From positions 6,618,342 through 6,682,341 of the forward strand of contig NC_049995.1 of the NCBI RefSeq assembly GCF_000003815.2: a DNA stretch of 64,000 nt. Reading direction: 5' to 3'. Positions 12,879 through 23,500 of the stretch are shown piece after piece. The notes below the pieces were generated by a model. It was given only the letters and a program-made list of their open reading frames with translations. It was not told the DNA's origin and did no database searches. The stretch's first letter is position 1; every line of letters begins with the position of its first letter. A program made the position numbers and the translations under genes. The DNA comes from Branchiostoma floridae. Lineage: Eukaryota > Chordata > Leptocardii > Amphioxiformes > Branchiostomatidae.

Positions 12879-12978
12879 NNNNNNNNNNNNNNNNNNNNNN
12901 NNNNNNNNNNNNNNNNNNNNNNNNNNNNNNNNNNNNNNNNNNNNNNNNNNNNNNNNNNNNNNNNNNNNNNNNNNNNNN
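12879..12978. other. Assembly gap (100 N)
   Basis: A run of exactly 100 N in the interval upstream of RAD21. Confidence 0.99.
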
Positions 12979-13515
12979 CGTTATTATCATATAGCCTATC
13001 CAACTGACAGTTATTTCACACAAATTCATTTATAACAAATAAACACTTTAATACATTACATAAAAATACATTTGCAATATATATATTGTACAATAGTGTC
13101 TATATATAATACAAACATTAAACTATTTCATCATCATCATTTAAGTAATAATTTTAACTAATCATCTGTTTGTGAGATAGCATATCAGCATCAACATGTG
13201 GCTTATTTGCAATACAAACTACATGTATTAAGTGGAGTCCTGGTACCCCCCATGCAGAGCCTTTTCACTTGGGCACGACAAAGTACGTATATATGAAGTG
13301 ATTTAGGAAGGTACCGGCTTAATCACGTTAGAAAGCCATAATGAAAATGTGTAAAATCAGCATAATTCCTTTTCAAGTATCCCTATATTCCCCATGTGGA
13401 GCCCTAATTAACATAACCAATCAATCATAATATTTTTGACAGTTATGCATGGTTTACACACAAACAACAGTACAAAAAAAATTCATGACTGTCCCCTGTA
13501 TAATGGTGCGGTCCA

Positions 13516-13551
13516 AAAAGTGGTCGGTTATTAGAATAACCGACCACTTTT
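13516..13551. repeat. Perfect 17-bp hairpin with 2-nt loop
   Basis: AAAAGTGGTCGGTTATT at 13516-13532 is followed by AG and then by its exact inverse complement at 13535-13551. It lies about 1.05 kb upstream of the RAD21 start codon. It may be the core of a small fold-back transposon. Confidence 0.85.
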
Positions 13552-14597
13552 GAGGTTACTGCCTGATAACCCATGGGAAATGGGGGCCTCTGATTGGCCA
13601 ACTCCATCTGGCTATATGATAATACGTTTTATCTCAACTCTACATCAATTTTTCATGGGGGTGGGGGGCGTGTTGTCTGGATGTTGTTGTCGTTGAACTA
13701 TAAATACTAGTCCTGTTTCCCTCCGCAATACATAATCTATGCTTCAACTGGTCCCAAAGCATTGTTTGTTTTTCAAAATGTGTATTGACTAGTGACTTCT
13801 GAACGTGCTTTTGGGTGTCACTGTTTTAGTTGAGAGACAAAAAATTTTGGTCTTTTGGTAACTTTCTGATTACAATAATGCTAGTGGGATCATGGCATTC
13901 ATAATTTGTAAGTTGTTCATGTACAGGTATCAAGTTATTAAGAAAAAAGGCGTCGATATATGTTAATAATATGAATAACAAATATGTGTGAAACTCGGCA
14001 TAGTGCGCTCTTACATGACACCACCGCCAAATTTTACTGTCTTGTAAATTTGTATTGTCTGACTGCCTTCTCTACAGCTAACATATGCAAATCTAACTAG
14101 TATTTAAAGAACTACAATGGAATAGGTGTCAGCCTGCTTGAAATACCTTTATAATCATAATGGCCTTATGTTTAATTTCTGTAATTTGTTGTCAAAGTAA
14201 TGTTTACATTGCAACCATCCCACTTGACTGTATGTAACATTCTTAAAGATCATAAATCTGTCTCTGCACCAGGATTTGATATGGATTTTTAAATTCAAGT
14301 GACATGATCAGACCTCTATCACTCTTCTTTATTTTCCCTGGAAGAAAAATTGATGGAGGTAACTTATGTCCAGAAGTTGTCTTGTGAATCTTATCCACAG
14401 AATAAATTGATTTGTCATTATAAGTGAAATAGAATATCGTTAACTTGGATGCATATCTTTGTGTTTAAAGCTAGTTTCACTTTATCCTTTGACAGTGTTA
14501 CTTTTTAGACAAAATTTTGTACTCTGTTTTTTTAATCTGTGGCAAAACGTAAAGTCAATCATAGTTTCTTCTTTCCCAATTCAGTGAGTGAGAGACC

Positions 14598-17500
14598 ATG
14601 TTCTATGCCCATTTCATCTTGAGCAAGAAGGGCCCCCTGGCCAAGGTGTGGCTCGCTGCTCACTGGGACAAGAAGCTGACCAAGCAGCATGTGTTCGAGA
14701 CCAGCATTGAAGGCAGTGTGGAGAGCATTCTTCATCCAAAGGTACTGTGCATTACAAATTTATTTATTGATGAGGGAAGAGTGTTTTTGCCAGGCCTTTA
14801 CAGCTGTGATTTGGCCCCTAGAATGTAATTCAGGCACCTATGCTGTGTTTCAACCAGAGAAAGGTGCCTTTTTGTTTTGTAACAAAGGTAAAAAAAAAAG
14901 TTGTCTTTCTCACTTTTTTCAAAGTTTCTGTCAGTATGTTTGGCCCGCAAAATGCAGGAATTACTAGGGTTACAGATTTTAAAAAAACTTAGGGGGAGGA
15001 TTCCCCCAGACCCCCTACAATTCTAACTCCTGTATGATGTATCGCGCACTTCTTTACCTTTGCTGTACAGGGTTCTAGTGAGGATTTTATTTTAGCGTAG
15101 TGGGAATGGCATGGTAGCAAAGCGACTAATCAGGAGATTGGTGTGGAAGGGGGGGTCTTGGTCCTTCCACAGTGAGATTTGAAGATGTAGAGTTAAAAGT
15201 TAGGATCTTGGGGTCAGTTTTGAGTGGCATATCATCATTTTTCATTGTTCAGACATTTATCAGTCATTGTTGAACAAGCAAATGACAGCAAAGCACCACT
15301 ACACTAGTTAAAAAGTAGCGTAGTGGCCCTTATTTTAGCGTAGGGGTCACAAATTTTAGCGTAGTGGCCCACTACGCTAAAATGCAGTAGCTAGAACCCT
15401 GCTGTAGTTAGATGCTTCTATGCTGTGAAAAAATCCAGGTGAGAACAATAACCGGTTGAAGGGGAATATGCCAGTCAAGGCCTGATCGACTGATCCGAGA
15501 TTCCAACAAGGATATAATGTATCTTTTCAGGTGAAGATGGCTTTACGAACATCAGGCCATCTCCTGCTGGGTGTCGTGCGCATCCACAACCGCAAGGCGA
15601 AGTACCTTCTGGCCGACTGCAACGAGGCCTTCGTCAAGATTAAGATGGCGTTCCGGCCTGGCGTTGTGGACCTCCCAGAGGAAAACCGAGAAGCAGCGGT
15701 GGCGACCATCACCCTTCCCGAGGTGTTCCACGACTTTGACACCACAGTTCCTGACTTGAAGTGAGTTATAAAGATTGTAATATTCTCTTTGTCTTTATGT
15801 ACCCAGGTTTTCTGTTAGATGTATCTGGGTGTGTCTGTTCTTGTGTGTTCGTACTTATTTGAATACGCCATCAGTAGAGTGGAAGGAATTGTCATCGCAA
15901 AGGTCAGACTTGCATTTGTAACAGGTAGTATTTAGTTTAGATGTGTGAAACTTGCAAGGAACTTAACAGTATGTTAGCAATCAGTATGTGGCACTCATAT
16001 ATCATTAGGACCTATTTGCTCTACATTATTATGAGAAATGATTACTAATTAGATCATACAAGCATTTTTTCAATATCATATCTTGCACTTTAGTCGAGGT
16101 ATTCATGTAGTTTTCATTGCTAGCTCAAAACTGCAATGTAATAAAAGTACAGTGAACAATATTGGCTTCTTTTAGACATGATATGATACATTATGTGTTC
16201 TAACTGTTTTGTGTTTCCTGCTGCAGTGACTTTGACATGCAGGCGTTCACCATGAACCAGAGCCGTGTGGAGGAGATCACCATGAGAGAGGATGTGGGGA
16301 ACATCAACATGATGGAGACAGACGCCTTCGGTGAGGGGAATTTTTGAGCTAGATGTTTACCAGGGCTCAAAGTTAGATGCCTTCAGTGAGAGAGATTTGT
16401 TAGCTTAAGGTGTAGCCAAATTTGTAACCGATAGGAAGAAATATCAGCTCTTTCAAAATACTGAATGGTTTTCTCTGGCTGTTAAATGTGATGCAACATG
16501 TGTTTGTATCAATGTATCCGTATTGTCTTTTATCATGATTTAAATCGTCCTTTATCTAAACATGTCACATTCTTGTGAGTAATTCAATACTAATTAAAAT
16601 GTACTGTAAATCGCAGTGCATAAGATGCAAATGCACTTCAAAATACTAGCAACTGATTTTAGTAAAACCTTTTTGTTTGCTCATGTTAAAACGAATGATT
16701 TGAAAGATTTTTTGTGATCATGTATGGTTATAGTCTTGTGGTACATTTAGACTCATTTTGAGGACAATAAAACTAACAAAATCATATCCAGTTGCTTGAG
16801 TAAATGCTTTTTAACTAACAGATACATTATTTTGACCTCAGGTGATCTTCCTTTCGACGACAAGGAAATGTTGCGAGATGCCAGCAACATGGACGAGACC
16901 CTGTACAACACGGCTGACGCCAGCAACCTGCTGCTGGACAGCGATCACAACAAGAAGGACGAGACGGTAGAGAAGCGCCACCCCGAGCTCAGATATGACG
17001 ATCCCATCAAGGATGACTTTGGTGGAGCTCCCGGAGACGGTATCCTCGGTAAGTACTGTAAATTATTAAATATTTGTATTCTTGGTGAGTACATATAGAA
17101 TACAACTTGGGGTGTTCCGTATCGCCCGAGGTACGGCCTGACCTATTTGTATTATACCCTGTAAGTAACTTTTTTTTCTACAAAAAAATTGCAAGGGGAA
17201 GCATTGCAATTGAGCACAGCCACCAAGTGGGAGACATAAGGTTCTCCCTACCATGGTGTGAAGTTTTTGATAAATAAATAAAAATAGCGGATTCTATGGC
17301 TTCCTATGGGCCAAAAATACAATCAGACAGATTACAGTTGAAGACTGTGGCCATATGTGCTCCCTGGTCAATCAGAATTTTATGCTTGCCATAGGATCTG
17401 CTTCCCAGTGTAAATAGATAAATAACATTGTTCAAAATTCCCTACAATATTCTGTGTTCTGGTACAGGTGCTGACTTCCTGGGTGCTACAGCTGGGGACT

Positions 17501-20500
17501 TGTTCGGAGAGGCTCCTGGTGCGACTGGTGACATCTCCATCGGACCTGAGATAGCAGCAACACCCATCCCTGAACAGGCCAATGGTAAGCCTAGGAAAAA
17601 ATTGTTGTGTCCTGTTTCCCTCCCTACCCTAGAAAAACCTGCCAACCCTAGACTTTTTGGGGGGATGGGAAGTGTTGTCACATAGTATGCAAAGCTGGTG
17701 TGTTGTACCCGCTAGGAAATATCAGCTATGTCACTAAAACGTACATTCGTAGCTGATATTGAAAATTGATTGGCCAATACAGTGATGAAAAACACATACA
17801 AATGTTCGATCTGTTTCAAACATTTGTGAAATAGCAGATGACTATAAATGTGCATTTTGCAACTATTTATAAATCATTGACAAGAACTGAAAGATCTGTG
17901 ATAACTGGTTTGATTACAGACAAGGAGCGTGCAGGTCCTAGCGGTGAGTTACAGCCAGACCAGAACGCCACAGCTGTCGCCGATCAAACAACCCTGGTAC
18001 CAAACGAACGAGAGGCGTTCGCGTTAGAGCCACTAGAAGTCACAGGTAAGTTTTATTTTGTTCTGAGCAGTTTTATATTCCTGTGTTTTTAGTATTGTCA
18101 TACCTTGATTTAGCCCCAGTAGGATTAAATATTTCAAGGTTTCAATACGACATTTACCACAAAGAAATACATTGTTGTATTTGACACTACATAAAATTAT
18201 ACAGATTTACTTGGTAATACAAATGTTCTACTGGATTTTTCCAATAAGGCTTACCAAAATGAGTTGTTTTCATTTGCTTAGGCTTTCTGTTTTTTCCTGT
18301 TTTATGTTGGTTTTATTTCGTTATTGTTGAATGCATGAGGAAGTTATTCGTTTCCGTTTTTGTTCAGGTCCTGCGCCAGCCGTGGCAGGTAAAGGATGGT
18401 TTTTCGGACACACTAACCGTAGAGTTTTCACTAGAGTGTGTGCAGTGCCTCTGTTTTTTGACAACTTCTTACACAAGTGTGGTTTTTCTTAGATATAGAG
18501 ACTAAGACTGTGTTTTCTAAAAGAAAAGATTGAAGTTTTGCAGTGCCTGTCACTAATTCTGCTCACTTCTTTTCAGATTTAGGTTGTTTTCTTATTCCTA
18601 GCCATGTTGTGGTGTCTATCCTACTTAAGCTTGAGTTTTCTCCTCTGACTGAGTGTGCATGTGTCTGATTTTTCCAGTCAGGTTGCAAGCAGTCAAGATG
18701 ATGTATCTTGATAAAGAACGTGATAGAGATATGCCAAAAAGCAGTTACACGGGCAACTGGATATGATTTTGGAAATGAGGATGTAGGAGATGAGTATTAT
18801 CGGGCCGATTTACGTATAGATTCGTGTCCCATCCTACGCGCAAAGGCTAGGCAGGCACAGTGTATAGGAACACCGTGTTAGTCTTGGGAACCCGGTGCAT
18901 CATTTCCTTGTCAATCCCAGGGGGAAGGTTTGACCAGGTCGGCGGTCAGGCTAGTCTTTCTATTTTTTTTGTTCTGTTTTTCAATTTTTTTGAAAAATTT
19001 TTTTATTTTTATATTTAAATAAAATTTTATAATATATAATATAAATATAAATTTTTTTTAAATAATAAATATTTTAATATAATTATTAATTATTATTAAA
19101 AATATTTTTTAATAATATATAAATATTATTTTTTATTATAATTTAAATAATAATTTATATAAAAATATAAATTAATATAAATTAATTAAATAATAATTAA
19201 AAATTAATATAAATTAAATTTAATAAAATATAAATTAATTTCAAAATAATAAAAAATTATTTTAATAAAAAATTTTTTTTTTATTATTTTAAAGCTAGTT
19301 ATTTTCTTAATTTTTTATATTTTAATACGGTTGTCTTAAATCTAGCCACAAAGAATAACTGGGGCCCCTAAGAGATTTCCAAAATCATATCCAGTTGCTT
19401 GAGTAACTGCTTTTTGGCGTATCTTATTACCAGGATGTCTCACCCTCATTGACGTATCTTGATAGAGATAGCAGGTTCAATGCTGACTACGAGTCTTGAC
19501 TTGTTAAAACAGGTGTGAAAGAGACCAGAGTGCGTAAGAAGCGGAAGCTGATCGTGGACCCGGTGATCGAGCTCGCCAGCTCAGAGATCCGCGCCCAGCT
19601 GGAGGACACCTCGGACATTGTGACGACCCTTGACCTGGCCCCGCCCACCAAGAAGCTGATGCAATGGAAGGAGATGGGAGGAGTGGACAAGCTGTTCACC
19701 ATGCCGTGCAGGGCTGTAGGGGCCAAAGTCTTGTTAGCTGTAAGTTGGGGTCCTTCTCTTAGTTTGAACAAGACAGTTAACAAGATATCGTCTTTGCAAT
19801 TAGAATAGAAAGGGTGAACAGAAGCTAGAAATTCATTAAGAATGTATATTTTGGTGCTATCCTGCTCTCAAAGAGTGGACAAACTGTTCACCATGCCGTG
19901 CAGGGCTGTAGGGGCCAAAGTCTTGTTAGCTGTAAGTTTGGGATCCTTCTTTAAACAAGACAACATTGAGAGAATTGACAGTGCTTACCACTCCATTCAA
20001 CTACAGTGGACAAAACTGCATCTTTGCCAAAGTCTTGTTAGCTGTAAGTTTGGGTCACAATTCTAAACCAGCGTCCAGCCAGGCTGTATGTGGAAACAAT
20101 CCCATGACTTTTTTCTTTACGTCTTGTCTTACTTTTCGTTCCCGTCTGGGTTGAAAACTTGATGCAGACCTAAACAAGACAGCTGTAGGGGTCAAAGTCT
20201 TGTTAGCTGTAAGGTAGGGTCCTTCTTAAAACATGACATTTGACCTTGCAACTAAAAATGAAATTTGTCATCTAGTGATGATGAAGAGAAGCTAAAAAGT
20301 CATGAAAATTTTATATTTTGAGCTATCCTCCTCTCGAAACGATAAAATACATAACACATTAGAAGATGTTTGTTGAAGGAAAATTTTGTTAAGTGCTTTC
20401 CCTCTGTCTTCAGATTTTCCACAGAAATTTGACGACTGTCATCCCAGAGGACCTGAGAGAAGAGAAAGGATCGACAGTCGATGATGAAGAGAGAATGGAG

Positions 20501-23500
20501 ACTGAGTCCACAGAGATGGGAAGAGATGACATATATGGTGAGTTCTTTTTGTTAGTTTAACCATTTCAATTATGAACAAAATATCTCAGTTAAAAAAAGA
20601 TTTAAGATTGCTTTATCTGAATCATTGATACATCCTCAAAAATTTTAATTCATAGATTTTGTTAGTCTTTTGTTAGACTGTACTCCATCACCACAGAAAA
20701 CGGTCATTAACAGTAGACAAGGGCACTTTGTGTGTATGGTAGGTTGACTAAATTTTAAGTTCCTTTTCATTCATAAATCTTTGTAAGAGTTCTTCTTTCT
20801 TTGGATTTTTTTGGAAATGTTGGTCATTCCCTAACATGTTTTTTTCTGTGACCAATGTTGGAAGCAAGCAAAATTGCAAAATGACATTAAAAATTAAAAA
20901 AAAAAGCACTTTATGTTGAGGTGTTTTTTTTTGCTTTACTAAAAATTCCCTTTTATCCATAAATCTTTGTAAGCATTCATTCTTCCTTTTGTACTTTTTG
21001 GAAATGTTACTCATTCCCAAACATGTTGTTTTCAGTGACTGATGCTCAATACAAGCAAAGTTACCAGTGAAAGGGTATGTCACACCGTAAGGGGTGGTAT
21101 AACCTTGTCGTGTGTAAGCACGTCGAGCGATCATGTTGACAATGCAAGTAAATGTCTGATTCCTTTCCAGACGATGGCCCAATGTCATTCGGCGGTCCCG
21201 CGTCAGTGTCCAGCCTGGGCAGTGTTCCGGAGCCGCTGCCCATGGGAGACGATGATGATGATGATGACCTGCCTCCCAAGTCGGTGGAACCGCCGGAGGT
21301 GCCCGAGAGAAGGCCCTCGCCCGCACCGGAAGAACAGGTAGGAAAAATATCCGGAAACACAAACACACAGACAGACACTCCAAAATCTAGGCAAAGATTG
21401 TGGATAGATTTTTGTCAAGTTGTATTGCTGCATATTTTGTCATTTATGAAATGAAATACAATACACTACAAGTACCTACAGTTAGGGATTTTTTATTTGA
21501 AAGGTCATTTTGTTTTAGCTCAATTTTTGTTGTGCAAGTCTTGAGTCTTGGCCTTATTTGTTAAAATGGCAAAATAAAGACATTCCAACCTTCTGTGAAA
21601 GACATACTTAAAAAAAACACATTTGTTTAACAATTTATTTGACATCAAACATGTTAAATTGTTGAATTTTTCATTTGCAAGTGAACATATTAGATATTTT
21701 GTTTCAGAATTTTTCTAGTGCAAGATATCTTGCACTTAGTTTTTGTTTTTATTCTTATATACACCTTGGAGTTTACATGTAGACAATGTGTTTTCCATGC
21801 TTCTGATTCTGAATATGATTTTACACGTGCTTACGTTATTTCATGCTTTCTGTCTGTCTGCTTATGATTTTGTATGCTCTATGTCCCCAGGCTGTTGTTA
21901 GTAAGAACAGTAGGGCCTCTCCATCAAAGCGCAAGGTAGACAGTGGCTTTGTGTTGGGTGGTTTGCTGTGTGTGAAAAATAACATTAATTTAGTGTAGTA
22001 TAGGCATCCCTAGCCTGCTAAAGGGTAGTAATCTGGATTGTTTGAAACTACAAGAATGGCATGTGAAACTTTTGAATGATAAATGGTTTACTTTAATCTT
22101 ATTTCTGTAATCTAACAAAGTCTTAAAAAAGACTCAGAATGGCAGAGGTACTAGTACTAGTAATAACTAGTATACTAAAATGTGTCATATAATGGCACAA
22201 ACGGTGATCAGTAAGGCTTTGAAAGCATGTGGACAGCATGTTGGACAAACTTTAAAAAAAATCCAGTTGCTCAAGTTATTTGGATTCTTGGGATTGGACT
22301 TCAAACTAACTTATTCATTTGGTGCATCAGTTATCTTTCCCGTTGCTATTTTTGGTGTTCAAGATTTGTAAGAAAAATTGTAATGTTGTCTCATACCTTA
22401 TATAGTAAAAGCACCTTGCTATTGAAAAGATGTAAATTTTGATCCCTTACTTTCTCTTTTAGTAGTATATGTCCATAGAATGCTTGCTGTGTGTTGCTTT
22501 TGTTGTCAAGATTCTTCCATGGTTTTACAGATCTTTTGAGATTTGGAATTATTTTTGCTTGATTCCTGTCAAACTGCACTACGTGTTAACAGGGCAAGCT
22601 ATAAAGAATGTCTATATTTGCATCTACTGTGAATGTGAGTGTGTTGACTAAGACTTCCCTCCCTGTCTGTGTTTCAGAACCAGCTGGGTGGAGTAGAAGA
22701 CTTGTTTGGCGGGGCAGCAGACAGTCCTGCTGTGGACCTTCCCCCAATGTCACCTGTCAAGACACCATCATCATCACCCAGAAAGGTAAACTATTTCATC
22801 TTTCTGCTTACTTACAGCTGTAGAAATTCTTACTCTTCAGTGAGCAGTGGAGAAGAAGAATCCATTGTGACCCGTGATGCCATCACTGTTGTCCATGTTG
22901 AAGGTCTAGAAGCCACTGAGGTCTTCCAGGGTTCTAGCTAGCGCAAAGTTGCGTAGCGGCCCGCTACGTTAAAATTTTGGACCGCTACGCTCATTTTGGG
23001 GCCGCTACGCTTATTTTCAATACAAAGTAGCGGCATTTTGACTGTATTTATTTGTGCAATAATGCCAGATAAAATGTAAAAAAACGTTGGTTTCAGTTGT
23101 TTCAGAGGGAATCGCAATGAGCAAAACACAAATACATGTGACGGCGCTGCCTGGCGTGACTTATCAGGTCCCATGTGCACAGAGCGCACGGCCGAGGCGG
23201 GTCTTCATGTTGCCCTCCCATATGTGGCAAGCCCAGAGCCATATTTGGGCTAGACTGGCTTATTACGACTTGCCGAGGGAGTGTCCTTGTATGACAATCT
23301 TTTTCGTGGAACTTGAACAACTACAACTACAAATACGTTTCCTCCACGTCCTCAACGCTTTTTCCTCGTAACTTGCGCGCCTAACCTCACTAAACTGCAT
23401 TAATAATTTTTAAGGATAGAAAAAATAATAATCAGACACTTGTCCCTCATACACTTGGCACGTCCCGATCAGGCCGTGGGAGGCTGTTGAAAAAGTTCGT

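Larger units (their letters stand above)
11809..14597. other. Divergent interval between C22orf39-like and RAD21
   Basis: This 2.8-kb interval separates the two divergent genes and must hold at least the RAD21 promoter and 5' UTR. A GACGCCATTTTG motif (inverse of a YY1-like site) lies at about 12489-12500. It also contains a 100-N gap and a perfect hairpin at 13516-13551. No protein-coding exon is convincing. Confidence 0.5.

Noticed and set aside
22838-22930. Additional RAD21 exon
   Set aside because: No AG acceptor gives the needed phase 0 frame without a stop, and no donor precedes the transposon; kept only as a finding.
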